Of a stretch of DNA of 64,000 bases, positions 49,001-56,884 are shown one piece after another. The stretch's first letter is position 1; each line of letters begins with the position of its first letter. The notes beneath the pieces were generated by a model. That model saw nothing but the letters and a program-made list of their open reading frames with translations. It was not told where the DNA came from and ran no database searches. The stretch comes from Paenibacillus sp. OV219 (lineage in GTDB: Bacteria > Bacillota > Bacilli > Paenibacillales > Paenibacillaceae): the NCBI RefSeq assembly GCF_900110075.1, contig NZ_FOCJ01000015.1, positions 1 through 64,000 on the forward strand, read 5' to 3'. The position numbers and the translations under genes were made by a program.

Positions 49001-49623
49001 ATGGAGTCGATCTCGTCGTCGAACCATTCAATCCGGTATGGATGCGGAGAGGTTAGCGGGAACAGGTCGACAATTCCGCCCCTGACACTCATTTCCCCTT
49101 TGCCCTCCACCTTATCGACACGCTCGTAGCCGAGCTCTACCATTTGCCGTAAGAACGCTTCCAAAGATAGTGTCTCACCGACACGCAGCTCTGCCCGCGC
49201 GGAAGCCATCGCACTGCTTAGCGGCAGGTAGCGCCGGACGCCGGAGAACGGCACGACAACAATCCCGCGAAACCCTTGGGACAGCCGGATCAATACATCC
49301 ATCCGCTGAGCCAACGTTTCCGGGCTCGATATAGCTGCTTCTGCAGCGACTAACTCATTGGCCGGATAGAGCAGCACCTCATCCTCGGACAAGCACTCCA
49401 CCAAGTCCTCTGCGATCTTCTGCGCCGCGAACATGTTATGCGTGACGACGAGCATCGGGCGATCGAACTCCCGCTTGAGCGCCGCAATCATCACTTGCCT
49501 TGATGAGCCTGCGAGCCCCGAAATGAGCTGCTCCTGCATCCCTTTCTTGATCCCGGATACGACAGATCCAAAGTCCGTATCCGCAGCGTAAGCTTCCAGT
49601 AATGCTTTCAACTTCAGCGGCAC
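46084..49623 (-). CDS. mfd: transcription-repair coupling factor Mfd
   Basis: An 1179-residue translocase that removes RNA polymerase stalled at lesions and recruits UvrA. Domain order is complete: UvrB-like N-terminal domains, RNA-polymerase interaction domain (KVGDYVVHQNHGIGKYMGI), helicase motif GDVGYGKTEVAVRAAF, DEEQRFG, the RecG-like motor and the C-terminal TRCF domain. The frame begins with GTG at 49623, but no good ribosome binding site precedes it; a TTG four codons later has GAGGT upstream. It is followed by prsA. Confidence 0.97.
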   Translation of the reverse strand: MPLKLKALLEAYAADTDFGSVVSGIKKGMQEQLISGLAGSSRQVMIAALKREFDRPMLVVTHNMFAAQKIAEDLVECLSEDEVLLYPANELVAAEAAISSPETLAQRMDVLIRLSQGFRGIVVVPFSGVRRYLPLSSAMASARAELRVGETLSLEAFLRQMVELGYERVDKVEGKGEMSVRGGIVDLFPLTSPHPYRIEWFDDEIDSIRTFDQTDQRSIEKLQHYSVPPCQELMADKRRFENAAEHAVSLLDQQLAKMTDRTAKDRLRSEIGSEIEKLREHHYFPEIYKYISLLYPERQTLFDYMPKDTLLIYEEPTRLIETGRQLERDEAEWATHLMTHGKALPALALARPSDDVLFHRPFQTLFLSLFLRQIPHTQPQNILNVVCRSMQNFHGQMNVLKAEMERWRKTGATVIMLAGNAERMDRMRRVLHDYGIEPPTLIEGNLQSGFELPSIHLIVITEGEMFSQKQRKARRLDKKIDNAERIKSYTELKVGDYVVHQNHGIGKYMGIGTLEISGIHKDYMHILYAGGDKLSVPIEQIDLIQKYVGSEEKEPKVYKLGGSEWTRVKSKAQSSVKDIADELIKLYAERQATTGFAFGQDTTYQQDFEAMFPYDETHDQLRAISEIKQDMQIARPMDRLLCGDVGYGKTEVAVRAAFKSAIEGKQVAILVPTTILAQQHYETFRERFSGFPFNVQVLSRFRSKKDQTATMKGLKAGTVDVVIGTHRLLSQDIIFKDLGLLIVDEEQRFGVSHKEKLKRLKTNVDVLTLTATPIPRTLHMSMLGVRDLSVIETPPENRFPVQTYVVEYSTSLVRESIERELARGGQVYYLYNRVQGIHQIAEQINALVPDARVAVGHGQMSEQELEKTILDFLDGESDVLVSTSIIETGVDIPNVNTLIVHDADKMGLSQLYQLRGRVGRSNRIAYAYFTYQRDKVLTEVAEKRLQSIKEFTELGSGFKIAMRDLSIRGAGNLLGAEQHGFIASVGFDLYSQMLADEIAKRKAGMDGEVVAPVKEVNTVIDMSIDAYLPSSYIYDSIQKIEIYKKVAAMRTLEEVDDLREELVDRFGDLPQAVDNLLSVARLKVFGAACGIEQISGKSEDVTLKFAEREKQRFDNKKVDMICLQLENRFKRSTGQEPYPLMQLRGRGLQVEQKLELLERFLTQYKDTIQSKGELQNATH

Positions 49624-49700
49624 CTCGTTTCATTCACAACAGACCAAATCCCATTTCAGAAATGAACAAGCGTGAAACCCTTTCATTCTGAATGGTCAAG

Positions 49701-49799
49701 GTGAACCGGCTGTCTCCGCCCTTCTGGCGGAGCAGCGCGTTTCAATCCGGAGACATTATAGAAATTTATACAAGTGAAACTTATAAATTCTATAATGTT
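49701..49799. repeat. two-hairpin intergenic repeat, copy D
   Basis: Best preserved copy apart from A: GTGAACCGGCTGTC, perfect 7-bp stem CTCCGCC/GGCGGAG with loop CTTCT, GCGTTTCAATCCGGAGA, then an A/T-rich hairpin with arms ACATTATAGAA and TTCTATAATGT. It lies between mfd and the fin terminator, same orientation as the others. Confidence 0.85.
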
Positions 49800-49838
49800 A
49801 AAAAAAGAAGCCTCAGCCATACGCCAAGGCTCTCTTGT
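49800..49838 (-). terminator. intrinsic terminator of fin
   Basis: Minus-strand AGCCTTGGC, GTAT-like loop, GGCTGAGGCT followed by TCTTTTTTT, directly abutting repeat copy D. Confidence 0.75.
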
Positions 49839-49870
49839 CCATACAATTTCTTTCCCTGCTAGCCCGCCCG

Positions 49871-50101
49871 CTATTGCAGCGGATTCGATACAAGCAGCAG
49901 CTCGGGATTGCTCTCAATCGCCTCGCGACAGTAATCGCAAACGACATTAACCGTAACGTCTCCGTTTGGATTATAGGCTATTATATCGCTGCGCTCTTCG
50001 GGGGTCAAGAAATGGAAACCGAGCTGAGTTTCCGATACATGGTCGCTGTTGATCGATCCCATGGCCGATTTACAGTGCCGGCAAACGTAATTTACAGCCA
50101 T
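49871..50101 (-). CDS. fin: anti-sigma-F factor Fin (YabK)
   Basis: A 76-residue zinc-ribbon protein with two CxxC pairs (YVCRHCKSAMG and VVCDYCREAIE). In B. subtilis Fin binds sigma-F or RNA polymerase and helps the switch from sigma-F to sigma-G in the forespore. A minus-strand GGGCATACTG at 50133-50142 fits the sigma-F -10 consensus, with a weak -35. The pth-fin-mfd order is conserved. Confidence 0.94.
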   Translation of the reverse strand: MAVNYVCRHCKSAMGSINSDHVSETQLGFHFLTPEERSDIIAYNPNGDVTVNVVCDYCREAIESNPELLLVSNPLQ

Positions 50102-50156
50102 ATTTATGCCTCCTGAGTAGTTGTTATACCCTCAGTATGCCCTCATACGGTGAAAT

Positions 50157-50717
50157 TTAACGGTTATATTTGGCCATTGTCCGCTCGAATGAATTCGTCA
50201 AACCGAACTCAATCGCATCGCAAGACTCTTCGACCATACTCTTCAGCAGGTCCCCTTCGCTCTTCGCGAAGTTCGCGAGAACATAGTCCGATATGCTCAT
50301 ACCCGGCTGCGGGCGCGATATGCCGAGGCGAATCCGGTTGAAATTCTGCGTGCCGGTATGCTGAATGATAGATTTAATGCCGTTATGACCGCCTGCGCTT
50401 CCCTGATAACGAAGACGGATCTTGCCCGTTACTGTATCCAGATCATCATATACAATTATCGCATCCTCGAGTTCGGCTTTGAAATAGTCCATAAAGCCCC
50501 TTACCGTCTCCCCCGACAGATTCATATACGTCATCGGTTTAATAAGCGCGACCTTCGTCCCGCCTACGTTGCCTTCACCGATTAATCCTTTACACTTACT
50601 CTGCGATACATTGATGCCCCAGCGCTTCGCGAGCGTATCCACGACCATAAACCCCACGTTATGCCGCGTACCTTGATAGGCGGTGCCGGGGTTGCCGAGT
50701 CCGACAATCCATTTCAT
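50157..50717 (-). CDS. pth: peptidyl-tRNA hydrolase (SpoVC)
   Basis: Releases tRNA from peptidyl-tRNA dropped from ribosomes. GLGNPGTAYQGTRHNVGFMVVD carries the catalytic His; later KPMTYMNLSG and GSAGGHNGIKSI are invariant family motifs. The 186 residues are full length. It lies between ctc and fin, as spoVC in B. subtilis. Confidence 0.97.
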   Translation of the reverse strand: MKWIVGLGNPGTAYQGTRHNVGFMVVDTLAKRWGINVSQSKCKGLIGEGNVGGTKVALIKPMTYMNLSGETVRGFMDYFKAELEDAIIVYDDLDTVTGKIRLRYQGSAGGHNGIKSIIQHTGTQNFNRIRLGISRPQPGMSISDYVLANFAKSEGDLLKSMVEESCDAIEFGLTNSFERTMAKYNR

Positions 50718-50827
50718 GCTGTACCTTCACTCCTGCTCTACTACTAATATTCATACTGCCTGCGCAGCGAAACCTATTGTCCCTCTATTTTCTACAGAGC
50801 CTGTCCGTTTACCTGCGAACGTGCTAA

Positions 50828-50865
50828 TAAAAAAGTAAAAGGGCTGCATCTTGCCCGCAGCCCTT
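50828..50865 (-). terminator. intrinsic terminator of ctc
   Basis: Minus-strand AAGGGCTGC, nine-base loop, GCAGCCCTTTTACTTTTTT, six bases past the stop. Confidence 0.9.
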
Positions 50866-50870
50866 GATCA

Positions 50871-51524
50871 TTATTTTTCGAATCTGACTGCGTGCATTTC
50901 TGCTTCATGTGCACGCTGCTCCGCTTCGTGAGCTTCCACAGCTGCGTCGTGCGCTTCCTCAGCCGACAGACCAAGCTGAGGCGCCAGAATCGTCACGATC
51001 ACATGATCGGCATCCAGCTTCGTCGTTACGCCTTCCGGTAGCTGGAGATCGGAGAGCAACAAGTTTTCGCCAATGCCGAGGCTTGCCACATTCACTTCAA
51101 TGACCTCTGGAATGCGATCCGGCAAGCAATGAATCTCCAGCTCGTGAAGCATCGGCTGCAGAATACCGCCCTCGCGAACGCCAACTGAATCGCCGATAAT
51201 TTCAAGCCGTACCGGCGTCTTGATCGATTCGTTCATATTCACTTGATGAAAGTCGACGTGAATGACATGACGTGACAGCGGTTCTCGCTGCACTTCATTC
51301 AGCATAACAGGCTGCTTGCCTGCACCGGGGATATCTAGCTCCAGCAAGGAATGCGGGTGCGAGCGTAGCAGTGCTGCCAGCTCCTTCTCATTCACCGATA
51401 CATTAATCGGCTTGCTCAGCTTCGTTCCATATACGACGCCGGGCACGCTGCCCTGCTGTCTCATCGTTCTCAATTGGCCGCTGGTTGATAACTTCCGTTC
51501 TTCAGCACGAAATGGTATTGCCAT
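50871..51524 (-). CDS. ctc: 50S ribosomal protein L25/general stress protein Ctc
   Basis: The protein of about 217 residues has an N-terminal L25 domain binding 5S rRNA and a C-terminal TL5-type beta domain, then an unusual Glu/Ala/His-rich tail (about the last 30 residues, repeated HEAE/AHDA). AGGAGGG before the ATG at 51524 sets the start. In B. subtilis ctc is a sigma-B gene; a sigma-B-like promoter lies upstream here. The prs gene that normally separates glmU from ctc in B. subtilis is absent. Confidence 0.94.
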   Translation of the reverse strand: MAIPFRAEERKLSTSGQLRTMRQQGSVPGVVYGTKLSKPINVSVNEKELAALLRSHPHSLLELDIPGAGKQPVMLNEVQREPLSRHVIHVDFHQVNMNESIKTPVRLEIIGDSVGVREGGILQPMLHELEIHCLPDRIPEVIEVNVASLGIGENLLLSDLQLPEGVTTKLDADHVIVTILAPQLGLSAEEAHDAAVEAHEAEQRAHEAEMHAVRFEK

Positions 51525-51560
51525 GTGGAACCCTCCTCGCGAAATAGATTCCATATATTC

Positions 51561-51586
51561 ATACCCATTCCTGCCCTGAAATAAAC
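51561..51586 (-). promoter_or_regulatory. sigma-B-like promoter of ctc
   Basis: Minus-strand GTTTAT (51581-51586), 14-bp spacer, GGGTAT (51561-51566), against consensus GTTTAA / GGGTAT. B. subtilis ctc is the classic sigma-B target, which strengthens the match. Whether this organism carries sigB is not visible. Confidence 0.6.
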
Positions 51587-51615
51587 GAACGAGCCTCTCT
51601 TACGCGTCCTTTACC

Positions 51616-53016
51616 TTATCCTTTGGACTGGCTTTCCTTCCGTGCCTTCGCGCGTCCGCGCAGCTTCTCCGCGTAGCCTGGTTTATTCACCTGGCGCTCG
51701 CGTGCAATCGCCACGTCATTCTCCGGTACGTCCTGCGTAATCGTCGAGCCTGCAACCACATAAGCGCCATCGCCGATCTTCACAGGGGCGATTAGGTTCA
51801 CGTTGCTGCCGACGAACGCACGGTCGCCGATCTCTGTCAGCGACTTGTTATAGCCGTCATAATTGACGGTGATCGCGCCGCAGCCGATGTTAACATCCTT
51901 ACCGACCTTCGCATCGCCAACGTAGCTCAGATGTGACACCTTCGTACCATCGCCTAGCTCGGCGTTTTTAATTTCAACGAAATCGCCAATCTTCACGCCT
52001 GTGCCAAGCTTAGCACCTGGACGTAAATACGCGAAAGGCCCTACCGCGCACTCATCGCCGATGATTGCTTCCGTCGTTACCGACTGCTTCACATTCGCAC
52101 CATTGCCAACCTTCGTATCCGTCAATTCCGCATGCGGTCCGATGACGCAATCTTCCCCGATTACTGTGCTGCCGCGCAGGACGGAACCTGGGTAGATGAT
52201 CGTATCCGAGCCGATCACGACATCTGCCTCAATGTAAGTCGCCGCTGGATCTATCACCGTTACACCGTTGATTTGATGCTTCCGGATAATACGGGCACGC
52301 ATGAGCGCTTCCGCTTCGCCAAGTCCAACGCGGTCATTGACGCCGATACCCTCTGCGTAATCCGGCGTGCAGTATGCACCGACAGTCTCGCCCGCTTCCC
52401 GCAGAATCTCCATCACATCTGTCAGGTAGTACTCACCTTGTGCGTTCTGGTTCGTCACCTTCGCCAAAGCTTGGAACAGCTTCTTATTGTCAAAGCAGTA
52501 CATGCCCGTGTTGATCTCCGTAATTGCCGCTTGTTCCGGCGTGCAATCCTTCTGCTCCACAATGCGCAGCACATTACCCGCTTCGTCGCGGATAATACGG
52601 CCTAGGCCCTGCGGATTCGGCACAACAGCCGTCAGCACCGTAGCTGCCGCTTCATTCTTCGTATGGATATCGAGCAGAGACTGGATCGTCCCAGACGTCA
52701 CGAGCGGCGTATCACCATACAGAATAACCGTCGTACCTGCCTCTTCGCCAAGCAGCGGCTCTGCCATCTGCACCGCATGCCCTGTGCCCAGCTGCTGCGC
52801 TTGAAGCACAAACTCCGCGCCATCACCCAAGTAGGATTGGACCGTTTCCGCACCGTGGCCGACAACGACAACCGTCCGCTCGCAGTTTGCGTCCTTCACC
52901 GTCTGCAGCACATGCCCGACCATCGGCTTGCCGCATACCGGATGAAGCACTTTATATAGTTTCGATTTCATTCGTTTTCCTTGACCTGCTGCAAGAACAA
53001 CTGCCATTACTTTCAA
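51616..53016 (-). CDS. glmU: bifunctional UDP-N-acetylglucosamine pyrophosphorylase / glucosamine-1-phosphate acetyltransferase
   Basis: Makes UDP-GlcNAc for peptidoglycan. N-terminal uridylyltransferase motif LAAGQGKRMKSKLYKVLHP; C-terminal left-handed beta-helix with hexapeptide repeats and YDGYNKSLTEIGD. The start is TTG at 53016 with AGGAGG seven bases upstream (466 residues); an ATG at 53007 is the alternative. It follows spoVG by about 160 bases, with a terminator between. Confidence 0.97.
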   Translation of the reverse strand: MKVMAVVLAAGQGKRMKSKLYKVLHPVCGKPMVGHVLQTVKDANCERTVVVVGHGAETVQSYLGDGAEFVLQAQQLGTGHAVQMAEPLLGEEAGTTVILYGDTPLVTSGTIQSLLDIHTKNEAAATVLTAVVPNPQGLGRIIRDEAGNVLRIVEQKDCTPEQAAITEINTGMYCFDNKKLFQALAKVTNQNAQGEYYLTDVMEILREAGETVGAYCTPDYAEGIGVNDRVGLGEAEALMRARIIRKHQINGVTVIDPAATYIEADVVIGSDTIIYPGSVLRGSTVIGEDCVIGPHAELTDTKVGNGANVKQSVTTEAIIGDECAVGPFAYLRPGAKLGTGVKIGDFVEIKNAELGDGTKVSHLSYVGDAKVGKDVNIGCGAITVNYDGYNKSLTEIGDRAFVGSNVNLIAPVKIGDGAYVVAGSTITQDVPENDVAIARERQVNKPGYAEKLRGRAKARKESQSKG

Positions 53017-53116
53017 AGGAATCCCTCCTATAAATAGGGAGTTCAACTGGAGTTAAACTCTCACTTTAATCCGCCAATTCGATAAATGCTCTACTGAATA
53101 TAGCGTATTACAAGGC

Positions 53117-53147
53117 AAAAGAAAAGAGAGCCCCATAAGGGGCTCTC
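53117..53147 (-). terminator. intrinsic terminator of spoVG
   Basis: Minus-strand AGAGCCCC, loop TTAT, GGGGCTCT followed by CTTTTCTTTT. Confidence 0.9.
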
Positions 53148-53173
53148 CTCACTTATACTAAGTACTCTCTTCC

Positions 53174-53461
53174 TTACGCGCCTTCTTCAATTACTACTTC
53201 TTCTTCCGTTGCAGCACGCTCGTATTCAGCGAGTACGGCAGCTTGAATCTTCTCCCGCGTCGTCGAAGAAATCGGGTGTGCGATATCGCGGAATTCTCCA
53301 TCAGGAGTACGCTTGCTTGGCATTGCCACAAACATTCCATTGTTTCCGTCTATCACGCGAATATCGTGAACGACGAATTCATTGTCAATGGTAATTGAGG
53401 CGATTGCCTTCATCCGACCTTCGGAATTTACTCGGCGGAGTCTAACATCGGTAATTTGCAT
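53174..53461 (-). CDS. spoVG: septation/regulatory protein SpoVG
   Basis: A 95-residue nucleic-acid-binding regulator with the strongly conserved start [12 protein letters not shown] and the core [22 protein letters not shown]. In B. subtilis it affects asymmetric septation and cortex formation. AAAGGTGGTG precedes the ATG. The upstream region has a sigma-H-like promoter and a long A/T tract. Confidence 0.97.
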   Translation of the reverse strand: MQITDVRLRRVNSEGRMKAIASITIDNEFVVHDIRVIDGNNGMFVAMPSKRTPDGEFRDIAHPISSTTREKIQAAVLAEYERAATEEEVVIEEGA

Positions 53462-53501
53462 CTGTGTTCACCACCTTTATCTATCTAAGACTTGGTGTAG
53501 T

Positions 53502-53590
53502 ACTTCCACATTCCAATGCAAAATCCTTCACAAGTTTGGAAAATAAATGATAAGTTTAAAAGTTTTTTTAAAGAAAAAATATAATCCCCG
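53502..53590 (-). promoter_or_regulatory. sigma-H-like promoter and A/T-rich tract of spoVG
   Basis: Minus-strand AAGGATTTT (53520-53528) fits the sigma-H -35 and GTGGAAG (53502-53508) is a one-mismatch -10. Upstream, 53530-53590 is almost pure A/T with T and A runs. In B. subtilis spoVG is a sigma-H gene repressed by AbrB at such an A/T box; the same arrangement is inferred here. Confidence 0.65.
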
Positions 53591-53600
53591 ACGATTCGAC

Positions 53601-53984
53601 TTATATTGATACGATTAGCTCGATTTCGACAAGGACATCCTTGGGAAGCCGCGCCACCTCTACAGTTGAACGAGCGGGCTTATGATCGCCAAAGTACGAA
53701 GCATAGATGCTGTTCAGCGCAGCGAACTGATTCATATCTTTAATGAACACAGTTGCCTTCACAACATCTGCGAATGTAGCGCCCGCTTCCGCGAGCACAG
53801 CTTCCAGGTTGCGGAACACTTGATGCGCCTGTTCCTCGATGCCGCCCTCAACGAGCACGCCTTCCGCCGTCAGCGGAATTTGACCGGATGTGAATAACAA
53901 ATTGCCAAGCTTCATCGCTTGGGAGTAAGGACCGATCGCAGCTGGCGCTTTATCGGTTGCAATCATTTGCGGCTGTGCTTTCAT
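53601..53984 (-). CDS. ridA: RidA family enamine/imine deaminase (YabJ)
   Basis: A 127-residue protein hydrolysing reactive 2-aminoacrylate-type intermediates. Signatures: [23 protein letters not shown] and the C-terminal [18 protein letters not shown] with the catalytic Arg. It is 17 bases downstream of purR; YabJ is linked to purine regulation by this conserved pairing. Confidence 0.95.
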   Translation of the reverse strand: MKAQPQMIATDKAPAAIGPYSQAMKLGNLLFTSGQIPLTAEGVLVEGGIEEQAHQVFRNLEAVLAEAGATFADVVKATVFIKDMNQFAALNSIYASYFGDHKPARSTVEVARLPKDVLVEIELIVSI

Positions 53985-54001
53985 GTGCAAGAAATCCTCC
54001 T

Positions 54002-54838
54002 CTAGTTTACGTTGCCTGTAAAATAGTTACCCGGTACAACTGTCGTATGCTTCGACTTCATATCAACCGCCGTCAACTTCGCGAGCGACACATAGTCTTC
54101 GAACAGTCGTTCTTCGCCCTCAAGCTCGCCGGACTCGACGAAGACGCCGACTCCCGCTACCTTCGCGTTGAATTCATAGAGCAGATCCATCATGCCTTGA
54201 ATCGTTCCGCCTGCTTTCATGAAATCATCAATAATAAGCACGCGTGCATGCTCCTTCAGCGCGCGACGCGTAAGTGACATCGTCTGAATCCGTTTATTTG
54301 ATCCGGAGACGTAGTTAATGCTCACAGCGGAGCCTTCGGTTACCTTGTTATCCCGACGTACGATGACGACCGGCAAGTTCATGCAAGCCGCCGTAGCGTA
54401 AGCAAGCGGAATACCCTTCGTCTCAACGGTCATAATAACATCAATATCGAGATGGGCAAAAGCAGTTGCAAACATCCGTCCAACATCCGACAGCAAGCCA
54501 GGTTGTCCAAGCATATCGGTCATGTATAAATACCCGCCTGCGAGCACTCGTTCCGGCTGCTCCAGCTTCCTGCAGATACTATTCATTATGGTGAGCGCCT
54601 CTGCGTCGCTCATCTTCGGAATATACTTCACACCGCCTGCCGCGCCTGCCAACGTATGCAGCTCACCCAGTCCCTCTTCCTCGAACACTTCTTTAATAAT
54701 CGCCAAATCTTCGCTAATCGATGACTTGGCAGACTGGTAGCGATCAGCAAATGCTGTTAGAGAAATTAACGTATGGGGGCGAGTAAGTAGGTATTGCGTC
54801 ATTTCTACTAACCTTGCACTTCGTTTCAACTTCCTCAA
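54002..54838 (-). CDS. purR: pur operon repressor PurR
   Basis: Gram-positive PurR of 278 residues: an N-terminal winged helix ([20 protein letters not shown]) and a phosphoribosyltransferase-like domain whose PRPP loop is [17 protein letters not shown] weakens DNA binding, so purine supply controls the regulon. The start is TTG at 54838 with AAGGGGG upstream. A PurBox-like sequence covers its own promoter. Confidence 0.96.
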   Translation of the reverse strand: MRKLKRSARLVEMTQYLLTRPHTLISLTAFADRYQSAKSSISEDLAIIKEVFEEEGLGELHTLAGAAGGVKYIPKMSDAEALTIMNSICRKLEQPERVLAGGYLYMTDMLGQPGLLSDVGRMFATAFAHLDIDVIMTVETKGIPLAYATAACMNLPVVIVRRDNKVTEGSAVSINYVSGSNKRIQTMSLTRRALKEHARVLIIDDFMKAGGTIQGMMDLLYEFNAKVAGVGVFVESGELEGEERLFEDYVSLAKLTAVDMKSKHTTVVPGNYFTGNVN

Positions 54839-54856
54839 AGCGTACTCCCCCTTGCT

Positions 54857-54907
54857 AAACCCGAATATTATAATGACAATATAACATTTTCATACGGATT
54901 TAATCAA
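54857..54907 (-). promoter_or_regulatory. purR promoter with PurBox-like site
   Basis: Minus-strand TTGATT (54902-54907), 18-bp spacer, TATATT (54878-54883); an overlapping TATAAT is at 54867-54872. AAACCCGAATATT at 54857-54869 differs from the PurBox AWWWCCGAACWWT at two positions and lies at the expected start site. Autoregulation is inferred by analogy with B. subtilis. Confidence 0.6.
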
Positions 54908-54921
54908 GACACACGTCTGCT

Positions 54922-55776
54922 TCATGTCAGCATTCTTACCACGTATACTTCTTTGCAGAAACCGCGCAGTCCATTATAGATTCGCGAAACCTTCGCTTCC
55001 TTGCTCACAAGGCCGAATACAGTCGGACCGCTGCCCGACATGAGAACACCATCCGCACCGAGACGATGCATAATCTCCTTCATCTGCAGCACCTCCGGAT
55101 GAAGCTGAAGCGTTACCGTTTCAAGCACATTGCCGAGATAGGTGCATATGCCTGCGAACGAGCCGCTCGATATCGCCGACAGCATGTCGGACGTCGAAGG
55201 GTGCTGCTTCAGTTCATTCGCGCGCAGCTTGCCGTATACATCTGCCGTCGATACGTTAATCGGCGGTTTCGCTAGAATGACCCAGCATTGGGGTGGATTG
55301 CTGATCCGCTCGAGCTTCTCCCCCCTCCCACGGGCAATCGCCGTGCCGCCCGTCACACAGAACGGCACATCGGATCCAAGCTCTGCGCCAAGTTCACACA
55401 GCTCCTCCTCCGAGATGCCAAGCCCCCACAAGCGGTTCAGCCCACGCAGCGTCGCCGCCGCATCACTGCTTCCACCGGCGAGGCCTGCTGCAACCGGTAT
55501 CTTCTTGTCCAAATGGATATAGACGCCCTTACGGACGTTATAGCGGTCTTTAATGAGTCTTGCGGCTTGGAACGCCAAGTTCTTCTCATCTAGCGGTATG
55601 TATCCGGCCTGACTCGATATGATGATCGTGTCTCGCGGCAGCTCCTCCATCTCGAGGCGATCCGCCAGGTCGACCATCGTCATGATCATCTCCACCTCGT
55701 GGAAGCCATCCTCGCGCTTACGCTTGACGTCCAGCAGGAGGTTGATCTTCGCCGGTGCTTTCTCATAAATTTTCAT
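54922..55776 (-). CDS. ispE: 4-diphosphocytidyl-2-C-methyl-D-erythritol kinase
   Basis: GHMP kinase of the MEP isoprenoid pathway, 284 residues. [21 protein letters not shown] at the start, the ATP loop [20 protein letters not shown], and a final [10 protein letters not shown] are diagnostic. It lies between the sspF-like gene and purR, as in B. subtilis. Confidence 0.97.
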   Translation of the reverse strand: MKIYEKAPAKINLLLDVKRKREDGFHEVEMIMTMVDLADRLEMEELPRDTIIISSQAGYIPLDEKNLAFQAARLIKDRYNVRKGVYIHLDKKIPVAAGLAGGSSDAAATLRGLNRLWGLGISEEELCELGAELGSDVPFCVTGGTAIARGRGEKLERISNPPQCWVILAKPPINVSTADVYGKLRANELKQHPSTSDMLSAISSGSFAGICTYLGNVLETVTLQLHPEVLQMKEIMHRLGADGVLMSGSGPTVFGLVSKEAKVSRIYNGLRGFCKEVYVVRMLT

Positions 55777-55842
55777 ATATGCTCACCCGTTCATTATCGT
55801 TAGAAAACTTATACATCTTTATATTTTAACAAAAGGTCATAA

Positions 55843-55880
55843 GAAAAGCTAAGATGCGTTTTTACGCTCATCTTAGCTTC
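55843..55880 (-). terminator. intrinsic terminator of the sspF-like gene
   Basis: Minus-strand AAGCTAAGATG pairs with CATCTTAGCTT-type arm around a GCGTAAAAACGC-rich loop, followed by TTTTCTT. Confidence 0.85.
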
Positions 55881-55895
55881 ATGGTGAATGGCTTA

Positions 55896-56285
55896 TTAAT
55901 GCGGATAGTGGTTCGCTTGCTGCTGAGCGGCCTGCACGGCTTGATGCATATAGGCTGGAACCGTTACGCGGCTAGCGACTGATTGCCTGCTGGAAGATGC
56001 GGCATACGATTGCTGTTCTGGCGGCATATACGTCGTTCTGCCAGTCTGCTGTTGCTGAGCGGCAGCGTTGTAAGCTCCCGGTTGCTGTTGCTGTTGTTGC
56101 GCCGCCTGGTACTGCTTCGCCACGGTCTGCTCGGCGAGCTGAATGGCGCGCTTCACCATATTGCCAGCATCCTTCGCTTTTATCGCCCCCCAGCCTTCCT
56201 TCTGGACGGTGTCATAGAAGCCCAGCTCCTTAGCCAGCGCATTCTTCATTTCCTCACTCATCATACTGCGGTTTCTGCGGGACAC
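55896..56285 (-). CDS. sspF: alpha/beta-type small acid-soluble spore protein (SspF-like) with Gln-rich extension
   Basis: Residues 8-55 match the SspF type: [20 protein letters not shown] and [19 protein letters not shown]. These proteins coat and protect spore DNA. B. subtilis SspF is about 61 residues; here 129 residues, with ~70 extra residues rich in Gln, Ala, Tyr and Ser (runs of Q of four to six). GTG start at 56285 with AGGAGG upstream. A sigma-G promoter precedes it, consistent with forespore expression. Confidence 0.9.
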   Translation of the reverse strand: MSRRNRSMMSEEMKNALAKELGFYDTVQKEGWGAIKAKDAGNMVKRAIQLAEQTVAKQYQAAQQQQQQPGAYNAAAQQQQTGRTTYMPPEQQSYAASSSRQSVASRVTVPAYMHQAVQAAQQQANHYPH

Positions 56286-56319
56286 TACTCGTCGCCTCCT
56301 AGTTCTCGGATCGTACCGT

Positions 56320-56350
56320 TAGTATGTGTTCCAGCCGGACTTTCTCATAC
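56320..56350 (-). promoter_or_regulatory. sigma-G promoter of the sspF-like gene
   Basis: Minus-strand CATACTA (56320-56326) is a perfect sigma-G -10; GTATGA (56345-56350) lies 18 bp upstream as a diverged -35. Confidence 0.75.
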
Positions 56351-56362
56351 AGCTATATGACC

Positions 56363-56424
56363 ATAAAAAAAGTGCAGATGCTGCCAATTGGGAGCAAGCC
56401 TGCTCTCACTAGCATCATCTGCAC
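56363..56424 (-). terminator. intrinsic terminator of veg
   Basis: Minus-strand GTGCAGATG pairs with CATCTGCAC across a long structured loop, followed by TTTTTTT. Confidence 0.9.
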
Positions 56425-56460
56425 ATGTACTGCAATTGCAATTTGTTTTTTAGCTGCAAT

Positions 56461-56733
56461 TCACTGTATATACGTAATGCGAACTTGACCATCATCGCTA
56501 TCGACCGTCACTTCAACGGACTCCGTCAAAATATCAGCGTAGCTGTAGGAAACACGCTTAAATGCATGTTGATCCTGATCAAGCCTGACAATAAATACAG
56601 AAGGGTAGATTTCTTCTAACACACCGGTCCGTTCAATAGTCTTTCGACGACCACCGTTTGCACGAAGACGTATTTTGGATCCGACATGGGTTTCCAAACT
56701 GCGTTTGATCTCCAATAGCGCATTTTTTGCCAT
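56461..56733 (-). CDS. veg: Veg protein
   Basis: A 90-residue protein with the family core [25 protein letters not shown]. Veg is very strongly expressed in B. subtilis and has been linked to biofilm matrix control and spore outgrowth; its biochemical activity is not settled. It lies downstream of two strong promoters. Confidence 0.95.
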   Translation of the reverse strand: MAKNALLEIKRSLETHVGSKIRLRANGGRRKTIERTGVLEEIYPSVFIVRLDQDQHAFKRVSYSYADILTESVEVTVDSDDGQVRITYIQ

Positions 56734-56760
56734 TGTGCACTACCACCTCTTTCCTTGTCC

Positions 56761-56789
56761 ATTATAACCAAAAGGAGGTGGTTTGTCAA
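56761..56789 (-). promoter_or_regulatory. veg promoter P2 (perfect sigma-A consensus)
   Basis: Minus-strand TTGACA (56784-56789), 17-bp spacer, TATAAT (56761-56766). Leader only about 20 bases. Confidence 0.93.
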
Positions 56790-56798
56790 AAAATAATA

Positions 56799-56828
56799 AT
56801 TATAACAGCGGTCTTCATATCATGTCAA
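56799..56828 (-). promoter_or_regulatory. veg promoter P1 (sigma-A)
   Basis: Minus-strand TTGACA (56823-56828), 18-bp spacer, TATAAT (56799-56804), 38 bp upstream of P2. Confidence 0.9.
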
Positions 56829-56884
56829 CAATTATTAAGATTGTTTTAGGAACTCATGTATATTTTATTAGGAGCTCTGCCATA

